The position numbers and the translations under genes were made by a program. DNA of 57,962 nt. It comes from Clostridia bacterium (GTDB lineage Bacteria; Bacillota; Clostridia; Oscillospirales; Acutalibacteraceae). The notes beneath the pieces were generated by a model that did not search any database, had not been told where the DNA came from, and saw nothing but the letters and a program-made list of their open reading frames with translations. Below are positions 32,958 to 42,393 of this stretch, one piece after another. The stretch lies in NCBI GenBank assembly GCA_017517865.1, contig JAFWYB010000063.1, positions 1 to 57,962 on the forward strand, in the 5' to 3' direction. Position 1 is the first letter of the stretch. Each line of letters opens with the position of its first letter.

Positions 32958-34661
32958 TCAGAGCACCTCACGGACATTGCTTTTGCCCGAATCAAGGTTG
33001 AGCGTAAGGGTCTTGTCAACACCGTCTTCCGTGAAATCAAGGCGGATGTCATTCTTGCCCACAAATTCAGCAAAATTAACCTTGTAATCCTTGTCCTTGA
33101 AGAAATCCTTTAAATATCCGATTCTCTCACCGTCAAAATCGCCTGCATTGTCTGAAACGAAAAGAACGTTGCCGCAAATTGAATTAACCTTTCCGTGAAG
33201 GAGCTTTTGTTCCATATTATAACCTATGTTAATGTCACGCAGGAAAAATACGTCGGGGTCATTGCAGAAGGCTCTTCCGTCAAGATGATTACGGAAAATT
33301 GTGTTTGTAATGGCATTCTGCGATGAGGGCATTTCAGCGTTTGTTCTCACACAGGTAACAATAGAATTGATATTAAGGCTCTTTCTGAGCTCGAATTTCC
33401 AGTTCTTGTTAACGTCGCAGGAAATACGGCAAGCATCAAAAATACCCATACAGGTACCGAGAGGCACGCCACAGCCGAGAATCCATTTGTCGCCGCAGAC
33501 CTCACGAAGAAAATCTACGCCGTCGCACATAATTTCACCGCGGGTTTTGCCGTTTCTCGGCTCGATACACTGACTGTAAAGGAAATCAAGCTTAACCATA
33601 TCAAAGCCCCATACATTGAGAATCGTATCGAAAACCTTTCTTAAATATTCGCGCACCTCGGGATTATAAATATCGAGGGTATATGCGCCGCCCCAGCCCT
33701 GACAGCCAAGCATCTTTTTGCCGTTGCGGTTGTGTCTTAAAAGCCAATCCGGATGTTCCTTTACGACGGTTGAGGATAACTGTGCAGAGAAGGGTGCAAG
33801 CCAGATACCTGCTTTATATCCTTTTTCGTGGATTTTATCTGCAATATATTTCATTCCGTTAGGGAACTTCTTCTCATCTGTAACAAGCCAGTCACCGACT
33901 GCCGCCTGATAGCCGTCGTCAACCTGGAAGATGTTAACCTCGTCACTTGCTCTGTCAAGTCCGTTAAGGTCACGAAGGATAATATCTTCATTGATATTCT
34001 GGAAATAATTATACCAGGAGGTGTAGCCCGAAAGGTGGTCGATAGCAGGCTTTTTACAGCCGACAAAGTCAAAGAAATATTTATCCATTACCTCATCCAT
34101 TCCGCCTCTGATGACAGCAATATCAAACATTTCATATTCCTGACCCGCCTTGAGGGCAAGACCTTCAACATCTTTCTTGATGTTAAAATCATCGTCCTTC
34201 ATATCAACCTCAAAGATTGTGTAGCCGTTTCTTTCACTCTTTGAGCCGTAAAGTGTGATTTCTTTTTTGCCCTTTTTGCGGAAATAGCAGTATGTATAGC
34301 CGTGGAACTTGCCTTCTTCACCGTACTTTTCAAAATGATAATCACCTGAAAGGCCTACAAAATGAGCCGTGAATTTTGAAATTTTTGCAGCCTTCATAAG
34401 GCCGTCAAATTTGTCGTGTTTCGAGAATTCTCTTGATGTTGTCCATGCCTGATAGCCGTTTGCATAGAATAAATCGTCACTGTCAAAATCTCTTTCGCCC
34501 TTAAGAATAAATTTTGACATTGTCATATCCTTTTTTGCGGTCAAAACACCCTTTATGCTCTCTTCTGTTTCTTCAAGTCTGAAAGAAAAGCTCTCGTTGT
34601 CAAAGCTCTTATACTCTGCCTTTGAGCCGCCTGCGGTTATTTCTGAATAGAGTCTGAACAT
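32958..34661 (-). CDS. Alpha-galactosidase-like glycoside hydrolase, GH36 family
   Basis: A 567-residue retaining glycosidase with an N-terminal beta-sandwich and a TIM barrel. The barrel motifs are FQVDDGYQAAVGDW, GIWLAPFSAQ, LRHNRNGK and FDMVKLDFLYSQC, whose Asp is the expected nucleophile. The acid/base Asp is likely in DACRISCDVNKNWK. Cytoplasmic (no signal), so substrates such as melibiose or raffinose would be imported, possibly by the GPH symporter at 39774. The start at 34661 has AGGAGG 8 nt upstream. The promoter is at 34703-34731. Confidence 0.87.
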   Translation of the reverse strand: MFRLYSEITAGGSKAEYKSFDNESFSFRLEETEESIKGVLTAKKDMTMSKFILKGERDFDSDDLFYANGYQAWTTSREFSKHDKFDGLMKAAKISKFTAHFVGLSGDYHFEKYGEEGKFHGYTYCYFRKKGKKEITLYGSKSERNGYTIFEVDMKDDDFNIKKDVEGLALKAGQEYEMFDIAVIRGGMDEVMDKYFFDFVGCKKPAIDHLSGYTSWYNYFQNINEDIILRDLNGLDRASDEVNIFQVDDGYQAAVGDWLVTDEKKFPNGMKYIADKIHEKGYKAGIWLAPFSAQLSSTVVKEHPDWLLRHNRNGKKMLGCQGWGGAYTLDIYNPEVREYLRKVFDTILNVWGFDMVKLDFLYSQCIEPRNGKTRGEIMCDGVDFLREVCGDKWILGCGVPLGTCMGIFDACRISCDVNKNWKFELRKSLNINSIVTCVRTNAEMPSSQNAITNTIFRNHLDGRAFCNDPDVFFLRDINIGYNMEQKLLHGKVNSICGNVLFVSDNAGDFDGERIGYLKDFFKDKDYKVNFAEFVGKNDIRLDFTEDGVDKTLTLNLDSGKSNVREVL

Positions 34662-34702
34662 TATAAAATCCTCCTGATTACACAATTTTACCTACGAAAT
34701 AA

Positions 34703-34731
34703 ATTTTATCATAGGGAGCTCATAAAATCAA
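34703..34731 (-). promoter_or_regulatory. Promoter of the GH36 gene
   Basis: On the minus strand TTGATT (34731-34726) and TAAAAT (34708-34703) have a 17-bp spacer. Confidence 0.65.
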
Positions 34732-34812
34732 TAACAATGTGTATACAATTACCGTAAAATATATTTCGGCAAGTCCGTTACTGACATTCGCACAGCAAAC
34801 GGCCTTACCGCT

Positions 34813-35556
34813 TCATAAAATGCATTGAACATAACCTATGATAAACAGATGCAGAGGGTAGTATATATAAAAAAGCCATTTCATAATTTTATTCATTTCA
34901 GGGTTATGTCCTCTCTGCCCGTTATACATCATAATAACGGGTATTGAAAAGATTACTCCCGTTTGTATAATTCCGTAGAGTCTGTCAAGTGCAAAGAAGT
35001 ATACAACAGAATAAACGGCTACATAAAAAAGCATCCACAGCATCTGTTTTTTGAAATTTCCTCTGTTTGTGCCGATTGCCGTAATGCAAAGGCTTGCAAT
35101 ACAGCTCCAGTCGCTCGGGAAGGTAATAATGCAAATCAGCAATACAATAATAATCTTTATGCCCGGCTTTATTTTTTCGCTGTTTACCGCACGGAGCATT
35201 ACCAAACCCCAGGCAAGAGGCCACATAACGCTCGTCTGATTGAAAATATCACCGTAATAAAACGGGATAAAGGATTTCCAATCAATGAAGTCTGAAGAAG
35301 CGAACATATAGGCAAAATGCGATATAATTGCAAACGCAAACAACCGTAAAGTGTATTTATTTATATTTTTTGTGTAGCAGTAACCCTCCGCTATGAAATA
35401 ACACATAATAGGGCAAGTGAGCCTGCCGATTATATGTAACACAACCGGGATAATACCGTCATCGTAGCCAGGAAAAACCAACCAGGCAATATGGTCAACC
35501 GTCATTGCAGCAATTGCAATAAATTTTATTGTGTTTGAGTTTAAAACCTTTTTCAT
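34813..35556 (-). CDS. TraX family membrane protein
   Basis: A 247-residue integral membrane protein with about eight hydrophobic segments. It matches the TraX family by its opening NSNTIKFIAIAAMTVDHIAW and IGRLTCPIMCYFIAEGYCYTKN. TraX of F plasmid acetylates pilin, but chromosomal clostridial members are widespread and uncharacterised and may modify other surface molecules. The start at 35556 has GAGGG upstream. It is separated from the EamA gene by that gene's terminator. No conjugation genes are nearby. Confidence 0.85.
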   Translation of the reverse strand: MKKVLNSNTIKFIAIAAMTVDHIAWLVFPGYDDGIIPVVLHIIGRLTCPIMCYFIAEGYCYTKNINKYTLRLFAFAIISHFAYMFASSDFIDWKSFIPFYYGDIFNQTSVMWPLAWGLVMLRAVNSEKIKPGIKIIIVLLICIITFPSDWSCIASLCITAIGTNRGNFKKQMLWMLFYVAVYSVVYFFALDRLYGIIQTGVIFSIPVIMMYNGQRGHNPEMNKIMKWLFYIYYPLHLFIIGYVQCIL

Positions 35557-35591
35557 AGTTGCCCTCGCAAGGTATGAATTTTTTCTATACA

Positions 35592-35624
35592 AAAAGGCTG
35601 CCGCAGCCCTTGTGCAACAGCCTT
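35592..35624 (-). terminator. Terminator of the pflBA-eamA unit
   Basis: On the minus strand AAGGCTGTTGC and GCGGCAGCCTT pair around a short loop, followed by TTTTTG, 5 bp past the EamA stop codon. Confidence 0.78.
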
Positions 35625-35628
35625 CAGT

Positions 35629-36492
35629 TTATTCTGAAACCGCTTTTTTTCTGAAGCTTACCTCACCTACAAAGGCCGCACCTATTATCAGCACTGCTCC
35701 AACAGCCTCATAGAGGGTCGGTGTCTGTGAAAGGAAAAGTGCCGAAAGAAGTATTGCCGAGGCGGGGTCTATGTAACTCAGAATCGCTACCGTCTGCCCC
35801 TTAAGCTTACTGACTGCACCGAAATACATCGTATAAGCAAAGCCCGTATGAAATACACCTACAACAAAAAGAAGAGCAAGAGAAACCGGATTAAAGACTA
35901 CGTCCCCCATTGTGATAAGTGCATAGGGAAGCACGGTAAAGCCCGCAACGCCCAACTGGAACGCTGTTCTTTCAAGGGAGGGCACGTCAGCAAGAAACTT
36001 GTTCATAATAACAACCGAGGCGTAAAGCACCGCTGCACCCAGGCCCATAAATATACCGGCAAGCTTTGAGGTATCTGCCTGAAGCACGCCTGAAACAGCC
36101 ACGGCTCCCACAAGAGCAACCGCAACGCAGATTATCTTTTTAAGCCCCAGCTTTTCTTTGAAAAAGAGAGGCGAAAATGCTATGACTATTATCGGTGCCA
36201 TATAATAGCAGACCGTTGCTACGGGCACTCCCGTATGACGGTAGGCCTCAAAAAGCAATATCCAGTTGAAGCCTATTGCAGCTCCCGAAAAAATGATTAC
36301 CCAAAGCCTTTTCTTTATTACCGCCTTATCGGGCTTTCTTTTAGTCACAGCCATTGTTATAAGCAGCACCGCCATACCTACTATACCGCGGAAAGCCGCA
36401 ATAAGACCCGAGGGCATTGAAATAAATTCAACGAAAATTCCTATGGTTCCGAAAATTACCATCGAAGCTATCATCGAAAGTCTGGAATTCAC
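35629..36492 (-). CDS. EamA/DMT family transporter
   Basis: A 287-residue, ten-segment transporter of the drug/metabolite transporter superfamily, made of two EamA repeats (about 5-135 and 148-280). Signatures are FGTIGIFVEFISMPSG and AAFRGIVGM near the start, and GAVSKLKGQTVAILSYIDPASAILLSALFL in the second half. The substrate is unknown. It begins 1 bp after pflA ends, so it is co-transcribed with pflBA under the ZTP riboswitch. That position suggests export or import of a metabolite tied to formate or one-carbon metabolism, but this is inference. Confidence 0.87.
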   Translation of the reverse strand: MNSRLSMIASMVIFGTIGIFVEFISMPSGLIAAFRGIVGMAVLLITMAVTKRKPDKAVIKKRLWVIIFSGAAIGFNWILLFEAYRHTGVPVATVCYYMAPIIVIAFSPLFFKEKLGLKKIICVAVALVGAVAVSGVLQADTSKLAGIFMGLGAAVLYASVVIMNKFLADVPSLERTAFQLGVAGFTVLPYALITMGDVVFNPVSLALLFVVGVFHTGFAYTMYFGAVSKLKGQTVAILSYIDPASAILLSALFLSQTPTLYEAVGAVLIIGAAFVGEVSFRKKAVSE

Positions 36493-36493
36493 C

Positions 36494-37207
36494 TTATCGC
36501 TCCTTTATTATATCGTTGAGTTTTTGCATAAGCTCTCTGTCAGGGGTACCGTAATCCGCAAAGGGAAACTCTATTCCCATTTTATCGTACTTGACCTGAC
36601 AGATTTTTTTAAAGGGTAAAAGCTCTGTTTTATCAACATTCTCATACTTTTCTGCAACTGCTCTGAGTTTTTTCGCGTTTTCACTGTCACCGTTAAGTGC
36701 GGGTATTATAACCTGCCTTAAGGTTACGGGAATCCTTTTTCCGTTAAGATAAGAAAGAAACTCAATAGGCTTTTCAAGGTCGCAGCCGACGTATTTACGG
36801 TACTTTTCACCGTCGGTATATTTGATATCAAGAAGAACCCTGTCAGTTTCGTCAAGAAGCGCTCTGACCTTATCATTCATAACACTGCCCGAGGTATCAA
36901 GGCAAGTGTTTATCCCCTCTTTGTGGCAGAGGGTGAATATCTCACGGGCAAAATCAGCCTGCAGAAGAGGCTCGCCTCCGGAAAGGGTTATTCCCCCCTC
37001 TTTACCGAAATATTCCTTGAAGCGTGACGCTCTTTTCACTATCTCCTCAGCTGTATATTCCGTGCCGCCCTGCATTTCCCAGGTATCGGGATTATGACAG
37101 CAGCCGCATCTGAGATTGCAGCCCTGCAAAAATACCACAAACCTTACGCCCGGGCCGTCAAGGGTACCCATGCTTTGTATGGAGTGTACTCTTCCGCTTA
37201 CACTCAT
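36494..37207 (-). CDS. pflA: Pyruvate formate-lyase activating enzyme
   Basis: A 237-residue radical SAM enzyme that abstracts a hydrogen from the glycine of PflB to create the glycyl radical. The cluster motif is CNLRCGCC at about residues 30-37 (CxxxCxxC) within [18 protein letters not shown], followed by [13 protein letters not shown], the SAM-binding segment. It overlaps the pflB stop by 4 nt (ATGA) and is translationally coupled. Requires anoxic conditions. Confidence 0.96.
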   Translation of the reverse strand: MSVSGRVHSIQSMGTLDGPGVRFVVFLQGCNLRCGCCHNPDTWEMQGGTEYTAEEIVKRASRFKEYFGKEGGITLSGGEPLLQADFAREIFTLCHKEGINTCLDTSGSVMNDKVRALLDETDRVLLDIKYTDGEKYRKYVGCDLEKPIEFLSYLNGKRIPVTLRQVIIPALNGDSENAKKLRAVAEKYENVDKTELLPFKKICQVKYDKMGIEFPFADYGTPDRELMQKLNDIIKER

Positions 37208-39435
37208 ATTGCTTCGTGGAAGGTACGGCTGATAACCTCACGCTGCTGCTCGCGGGAGAGCTTGTTGAAGTTAACTGCGTAGCCCGATACTCTGATAGTG
37301 AGGTTGGGATATGCTTCGGGGTTTTCGTAAGCCTTTTTGAGTGTTTCGCGATTGAGCACGTTAATGTTGATGTGGTGTGCCTTCTTTTTGAAGTAACCGT
37401 CAAGGATTGTTACAAGGTTATTTACTCTTTCTTCCTCGTCTCTGCCGAGTGCCTCGGGAGTGATTGTAAAGGTGTTTGATATACCGTCGCGGCAATCGTC
37501 ATAGCTGATTTTTGCAACTGAGTTAAGTGATGCAAGTGCGCCGTTTTCTTCTCTGTTGTGCATGGGGTTTGCACCGGGTGCAAAGGGTGCAGACGCCTTT
37601 CTGCCGTCGGGAGTTGCTCCTGTATTCTTACCGTACATTACGTTTGAAGTAATTGTGAGCACCGAAAGGGTGTGTACTGCATGACGGTAGGTGTCATTCT
37701 TGCGAAGCTCGGTGATTACACGGTGTGTCATATCCTTAGCGATAAGGTCAACACGGTCGTCGTCGTTACCGAATTTCGGGAATTCACCTGTGGTTTCAAA
37801 CTCTGTGATAAAGCCGTTTGAATCCTTGAGAGGTTTAACGTTAGCGTACTTGATTGCGCTGAGTGAGTCTGCAACAACGGAAAGGCCTGCGATACCGAAA
37901 GCCATAAAGCGTTCAACGTCTGTATCGTGAAGAGCCATCTGAGTCTTTTCGTAAGCGTACTTGTCGTGCATATAATGGATAATATTCATTGTGTTTACAT
38001 AGAGGTGGCTGAGCCATTCAATGTAAATCTGATATCTTTCCATAACCTCATCAAAGTCAAGCTTTTCTGTATCCATAACGGACATCTGAGGTCCGATGTG
38101 AATACCGCTTGTTGTATCATAGCCGCCGTTGATAGCGATAAGAAGAAGCTTTGCAAGGTTACATCTTGCGCCGAAGAACTGCATCTGCTTACCTACCTTC
38201 ATTGCGGAAACACAGCAGGCAATAGCATAATCGTCGCCGTAAATGGGACGCATAAGATCATCATTTTCATACTGGATTGAATCTGTATCTGCTGAAACTT
38301 TAGCACAGAACTTCTTGAAGTTTTCCGGTAACGCATTTGACCAAAGCACCGTAAGATTAGGCTCGGGAGATGAGCCGAGGGTATAAAGAGTGTTGAGCAC
38401 ACGGAAGCTGTTCTTTGTTACAAGTGTTCTTCCGTCTTCACCCATACCACCGACTGCTTCGGTAATCCACATGGGGTCACCGCCGAAAAGCTCATTATAT
38501 TCGGGAGTGCGAAGGTGACGGGCAATACGAAGCTTCATAACAAAATCGTCCATAAGCTCCTGAGCACCTTCTTCGGTAAGAATACCGTTTTCGATATCTC
38601 TCTGAATATAAATATCAAAGAATGTGCTTACTCTGCCGAGCGACATAGCGGCACCGTTCTGCTCCTTGATAGCGCCCAGATATGCAAAATAGGTCCACTG
38701 AATTGCTTCACGGGCACTGCCTGCGGGCTCACTGATGTCAAAGCCGTACATCTGGGCCATTTCCTTCATATAGCCGAGGAAAGCAATCTGCTGATAAAGC
38801 TCCTCATCAAGGCGGATACGCTCTGTGTTGAAGGCTTCACTGGCAAGAAGAGCCTTATCCTTTTTCTTTTCGGCGATAAGCTTATCAACACCGTAAAGAG
38901 CCACACGGCGGTAGTCACCGATAATTCTGCCTCTGCCGTAAGCATCGGGCAGACCAGTTATAACGTGGCACTTTCTTGCCTGACGCATTTCGTCTGTATA
39001 AGCTCTGAAAACGCCGTCGTTATGGGTAGTACGGAAGCGGAATTCCTCTTCAACCTTTTTACTCAGCTTATAGCCGTAGGCCTCGCAGGCCTGACGCACC
39101 ATTCTCATTCCGCCAAAGGGATTTACACCTCTTTTAAGGGGTCGGTTAGTCTGCATACCAACGATGAGCTCGTTTTCCTTATCTATATAGCCGGGCGAAT
39201 AGCTTGTAAGTGACGATACGGTTGCGGTGTCAATATCAAGCACACCGCCATACTGTCTTTCGAGCAAAAACAGCGACTCAAGCTTTTTCATCATATTCTT
39301 GGTTCTGGGGGTGGCTTCTGCAAGGAAATCCGCATCGCCGCAGTATTCCTTATAGTTCTGCTGAATGAAATCGCGCACATTGATTTCATCCTTCCATACA
39401 CCGGCTTTAAAGCCGTTCCAGTTCTTGTGTTCCAT
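37204..39435 (-). CDS. pflB: Formate C-acetyltransferase (pyruvate formate-lyase)
   Basis: Converts pyruvate and CoA to acetyl-CoA and formate through a glycyl radical, the main anaerobic pyruvate exit. The 743-residue length fits. The active-site Cys pair is in [11 protein letters not shown] and the glycyl radical loop is [14 protein letters not shown] near the C-terminus. AGGAGG precedes the ATG. Expression is controlled by a ZTP riboswitch with a terminator in the leader and a consensus promoter, and pflA and an EamA transporter follow in the same unit. Confidence 0.97.
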   Translation of the reverse strand: MEHKNWNGFKAGVWKDEINVRDFIQQNYKEYCGDADFLAEATPRTKNMMKKLESLFLLERQYGGVLDIDTATVSSLTSYSPGYIDKENELIVGMQTNRPLKRGVNPFGGMRMVRQACEAYGYKLSKKVEEEFRFRTTHNDGVFRAYTDEMRQARKCHVITGLPDAYGRGRIIGDYRRVALYGVDKLIAEKKKDKALLASEAFNTERIRLDEELYQQIAFLGYMKEMAQMYGFDISEPAGSAREAIQWTYFAYLGAIKEQNGAAMSLGRVSTFFDIYIQRDIENGILTEEGAQELMDDFVMKLRIARHLRTPEYNELFGGDPMWITEAVGGMGEDGRTLVTKNSFRVLNTLYTLGSSPEPNLTVLWSNALPENFKKFCAKVSADTDSIQYENDDLMRPIYGDDYAIACCVSAMKVGKQMQFFGARCNLAKLLLIAINGGYDTTSGIHIGPQMSVMDTEKLDFDEVMERYQIYIEWLSHLYVNTMNIIHYMHDKYAYEKTQMALHDTDVERFMAFGIAGLSVVADSLSAIKYANVKPLKDSNGFITEFETTGEFPKFGNDDDRVDLIAKDMTHRVITELRKNDTYRHAVHTLSVLTITSNVMYGKNTGATPDGRKASAPFAPGANPMHNREENGALASLNSVAKISYDDCRDGISNTFTITPEALGRDEEERVNNLVTILDGYFKKKAHHININVLNRETLKKAYENPEAYPNLTIRVSGYAVNFNKLSREQQREVISRTFHEAI

Positions 39436-39461
39436 ATATTAACCTCCTGGTAGAAATTTAC

Positions 39462-39502
39462 AAAATAAAAAAGGACGACACAGTTTCAAATAAACTGAAT
39501 CG
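39462..39502 (-). terminator. Riboswitch-controlled terminator in the pflB leader
   Basis: On the minus strand CGATTCAGTTT pairs with AAACTGTGTCG and is followed by CCTTTTTTTA. Its 5' arm adjoins the 3' conserved strand of the ZTP aptamer, the usual expression platform. Confidence 0.82.
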
Positions 39503-39572
39503 CCCAGACGGTCGGCATTAAAAATTTACATTCCCCTGCGGTTGACCGCTGATCCGTCAGTCATGTAAATTA
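39500..39572 (-). promoter_or_regulatory. ZTP (pfl motif) riboswitch
   Basis: On the minus strand: P1 AATTTACAT/ATGTAAATT enclosing GACTGACGG and GCGGTCAACCGCAGGGGAA, then a short linker and the conserved 3' strand CCGACCGTCTGGGCG. These match the pfl RNA motif, which senses ZMP/ZTP (folate stress) and typically turns on pfl and one-carbon genes by preventing termination. Confidence 0.92.
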
Positions 39573-39579
39573 CGGTTTA

Positions 39580-39608
39580 ATTATACATAAAAACCTTTCA
39601 GTTGTCAA
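39580..39608 (-). promoter_or_regulatory. pflB promoter
   Basis: Consensus on the minus strand: TTGACA (39608-39603), 17-bp spacer, TATAAT (39585-39580). Transcription would begin just before the riboswitch. Confidence 0.92.
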
Positions 39609-39686
39609 CAATCGTACAGCTTTTACAAGAATTTTCCGTTTTTCACAAATCTGATTTATATTCTGTGTTTTTTTGTGTATTTTTCC

Positions 39687-39715
39687 TTGAACAATGCTTG
39701 TTTTTGTGATATAAT
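39687..39715 (+). promoter_or_regulatory. Promoter of the GPH symporter operon
   Basis: TTGAAC (39687-39692) and TATAAT (39710-39715) with a 17-bp spacer; start codon at 39774. Confidence 0.82.
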
Positions 39716-39773
39716 CCGGTATAAAATATTCTTCTTTAAGCTGTAAACCCAAGAAGAAAGATTGGAGAAATTT

Positions 39774-41246
39774 ATGTCTGATAAAACAACACAAAAGTAC
39801 ATGAAAAAATCAGAGATCATCACCTTTGGTATCGGCCTTTTCGGTGTTGCACTTCTGACAGGCTGGATGCCTGATTACACAGCAACCTTCTTTGCCGACT
39901 TTGCCTTCAAGGGCAAGGGCTTCGACACGGACACAATGTCAAGCGTTATCTCAACGGTATTCTTCGTTGCAGGTATCGTCGGTGCCGTGTGTGAGCTTGT
40001 TATCGGCTATCTGGTTGACAACACAAAAACAAAATTCGGCAAGGTAAAGCCTTGGGTCGGCTTCGGCGTTGTTCCCCTTGCTCTTATTTCAATGCTGGTT
40101 TTCGTCGCTCCCAACACGGATAATCAGACCGTTGCTATCGTCTGGATGTTTGTAATTTACTCACTTTATACAGCTTTCTGCTGTGCAGTTGAGAGCCCCG
40201 CAAACTGCTTCGGCTCCCTCTGCTCACCTAATCCCTCTGAGCGTTCAAGTGCTATTTCAATCGCCTCCTTCCTTCGCTCGGTAGGTCAGTCAGGCGGTAT
40301 GGTTGTTATTCTTGTTGTAGGTCTTGTTATGAAGGCCGTTATGGGTCAGCAGCAGTTCAAAAATGCTGAGGCTCAGGGCCTTGACCTCATCATTTCAACA
40401 GCAGTCTGCGCTCTGGGTATCATTCTTTTCACAATGATTTTCTTTGTCAACAACAAGGAAAGAGTTCCCTTTACCCAGGAAAAGGTAAGCCTTAAGGATG
40501 CCGTAAAGGTTGTTTTCACAAACAAAAATCTTCTCATGGTATCCCTTACAAAGCTTACAGGCTGCGGCCGCGGCGTTTACGGTACGGTTTCTCTTTACAT
40601 AGCAGTTTTCCTTTTAGGCTCAAAGGACCTGAAGCTTGCACTCCTTTTACCTATGGGTATAGGTACTGCAGTAGGTACACTGCTTGTAAACTTTGTTCTT
40701 AAGAAGTTCAGCACAAAGCAGACCTTCATTCTTTTCTGCGTTTACGGTGCATCCTCACTTGCAATTCTTTTCCTCGTTTCCCGCGGAATAGGCTTTAACG
40801 ACGGTCTTATCATACCCTTCCTCATTCTCAACTTCTTCTGCGGTCTTCAGCACGGCAACACAAACGTTACACCCAACATTATGATTGCCGACTGCGTTGA
40901 CGAAATAGAGTATAAAACAGGCAAGCGTCAGGAGGGCCTTGCTTATGCAGGCTACGGTCTTTTCTCAAAGGTTGCCTCTGCGCTTACAAAAGGTCTCGGT
41001 CCCTGGCTTCTTTACACATGGTCGGGCTATGTTGTTTCAACAAACGCAAGCGTTGCTTACGCTGAGCAGACCGACGGTACTCTCAATAAGCTTCTTATGA
41101 TTTACACAATCATCCCCGCAGTATTCGTTATTTTCCAGGCAGTTCCCATTTTCTTCTATGATATGGTTGGCGAAAAGAAGGACCGCATAACAAAAGAGCT
41201 TATGGCCCGCCGTGAGGCTAACAAGAGCTCAGAAGCTGAAGGCTAA
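39774..41246 (+). CDS. GPH family sugar:cation symporter (MelB-like)
   Basis: A 490-residue, 12-segment major facilitator of the glycoside-pentoside-hexuronide:cation symporter family. Typical features are the opening KSEIITFGIGLFGVALLTGWMPDY, the loop VDNTKTKFGKVKPWVGFG (cytoplasmic loop 2-3 signature) and a late segment MIADCVDEIEYKTGKRQEGLAYAG. It imports a glycoside, possibly substrates of the GH36 enzyme 5 kb away. TTGGAG lies upstream of the ATG at 39774; a TTG at 39762 is in frame but contains the ribosome site. A membrane-anchored partner gene begins 13 bp after the stop. Confidence 0.88.
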   Translation: MSDKTTQKYMKKSEIITFGIGLFGVALLTGWMPDYTATFFADFAFKGKGFDTDTMSSVISTVFFVAGIVGAVCELVIGYLVDNTKTKFGKVKPWVGFGVVPLALISMLVFVAPNTDNQTVAIVWMFVIYSLYTAFCCAVESPANCFGSLCSPNPSERSSAISIASFLRSVGQSGGMVVILVVGLVMKAVMGQQQFKNAEAQGLDLIISTAVCALGIILFTMIFFVNNKERVPFTQEKVSLKDAVKVVFTNKNLLMVSLTKLTGCGRGVYGTVSLYIAVFLLGSKDLKLALLLPMGIGTAVGTLLVNFVLKKFSTKQTFILFCVYGASSLAILFLVSRGIGFNDGLIIPFLILNFFCGLQHGNTNVTPNIMIADCVDEIEYKTGKRQEGLAYAGYGLFSKVASALTKGLGPWLLYTWSGYVVSTNASVAYAEQTDGTLNKLLMIYTIIPAVFVIFQAVPIFFYDMVGEKKDRITKELMARREANKSSEAEG

Positions 41247-41259
41247 GGAGGTTACTGAA

Positions 41260-42213
41260 ATGGCTAAGAAAAGCACCAATAAGGAGTTTAATTTCAAGCT
41301 CTATGCAATAGTTGTGTTCTTCGCTGTTGCGGCGGCACTCGTTGCTATCACATACTCGACCTATGTTTCAAGATACATAGCTCTCAGCCCTGAAAAGGTT
41401 GCAACAAACTTCGTTGATACCGTTGCACAGACCGGTGACGGCTACAACGCTTACAAAAACACCGTCGCAAGTAAAAATATGAAATACGGCGACTTTATAC
41501 GCAAGTATTATATGAACCCCCTTATTTTCAGAGACGGTGACTATTCACCCAACAGCCCCACCGATGCACTCAAGGGTTATAACGACGACAGCTTCAAGGG
41601 CGAAAAGACCCTTAACGATGACGGTACTCTTCAGGGTCAGCTTATCGACAGAATGTACCCCTTATATGAGGACCTCGTAAGTGAAAACGGCTGGGACAAC
41701 TATGATAAAATCTATACCGAATACTTCAACGAGTTTATAAAGGTACGCAAGGAGGTTTTCGGTGACGATTACCTTTCCGACGAGATTATGTTTACCGCTC
41801 TCGAGGCTAACGTACTCACCTACGGTCAGAAGCTCACCGGCACCGAAGACACCTTTGACGAAAATACCGGCGCTCAGCTGACCAAGAAGCAGGAGGGTGT
41901 TTATCAGAAGCTTTACGGTGAGGATTATAAGTTGACAACCTTTGTCTCAACAAGACACGACAATGCAAATAAAGATCTTCTCAAGGAGTATCTTGCCAAC
42001 CTTGATGAAGAAACCTTCAAGACATACGGTATTGAAAAGGACGATATTTCGGACATCAAGATATGTACTGTTTATGTTTCACCCGAAGGAATAAATGCAG
42101 ATGTAACAATTGCCGAAATAGATGTTACTGTTGTAAAAATCAAGAGCTCATGGTATGTTGACAACACCGTTACTGACACATCGGCTCTTTATGAGTTTTA
42201 TGAAATAGGCTGA
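41260..42213 (+). CDS. Membrane-anchored protein of unknown function, partner of the GPH symporter
   Basis: Not recognised. 317 residues from the start at 41260 (AGGAGG 8 nt upstream). One membrane segment at about 13-36 (LYAIVVFFAVAAALVAITYS) is followed by a 280-residue extracytoplasmic domain, acidic and Tyr/Asp-rich, with no lipobox or catalytic motif that I can see. It starts 13 bp after the symporter gene and shares its promoter and terminator, so a role in sugar capture or transporter assembly is possible. An orphan extracellular sensor is another option. Confidence 0.75.
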   Translation: MAKKSTNKEFNFKLYAIVVFFAVAAALVAITYSTYVSRYIALSPEKVATNFVDTVAQTGDGYNAYKNTVASKNMKYGDFIRKYYMNPLIFRDGDYSPNSPTDALKGYNDDSFKGEKTLNDDGTLQGQLIDRMYPLYEDLVSENGWDNYDKIYTEYFNEFIKVRKEVFGDDYLSDEIMFTALEANVLTYGQKLTGTEDTFDENTGAQLTKKQEGVYQKLYGEDYKLTTFVSTRHDNANKDLLKEYLANLDEETFKTYGIEKDDISDIKICTVYVSPEGINADVTIAEIDVTVVKIKSSWYVDNTVTDTSALYEFYEIG

Positions 42214-42226
42214 GAACAGATACATT

Positions 42227-42262
42227 AAAAAAGCACCTTCACAGAATGAAGGTGCTTTTTTT
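42227..42262 (+). terminator. Terminator of the GPH symporter operon
   Basis: The stem AAAAGCACCTTCA/TGAAGGTGCTTTT with a 5-nt loop and a T-run, 14 bp past the stop. Confidence 0.92.
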
Positions 42263-42318
42263 GATGAAAAAGGCAGAAATCTGCCGAAAATCGGTCTATG
42301 CAAGCCTTACTTGACATC

Positions 42319-42363
42319 TGCAAGCAGCCTGTGCTTGCAATTTTTGTCAGGATAAGCTATTAT
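42319..42363 (+). promoter_or_regulatory. Promoter and palindromic operator of the XRE gene
   Basis: TTGCAA (42335-42340) and TATTAT (42358-42363) have a 17-bp spacer. The -35 overlaps a perfect inverted repeat TGCAAGCA-GCCTG-TGCTTGCA (42319-42339), placed as a repressor operator. A half site TATGCAAGCC lies 20 bp upstream. Confidence 0.68.
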
Positions 42364-42393
42364 TAGACAGAAAAAGAAAGGAGTGCTGACATT

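Noticed and set aside
36822-37097. Plus-strand frames inside pflA, pflB and other minus-strand genes
   Set aside because: They are antisense or out-of-frame readings of strongly supported genes with no start signals.
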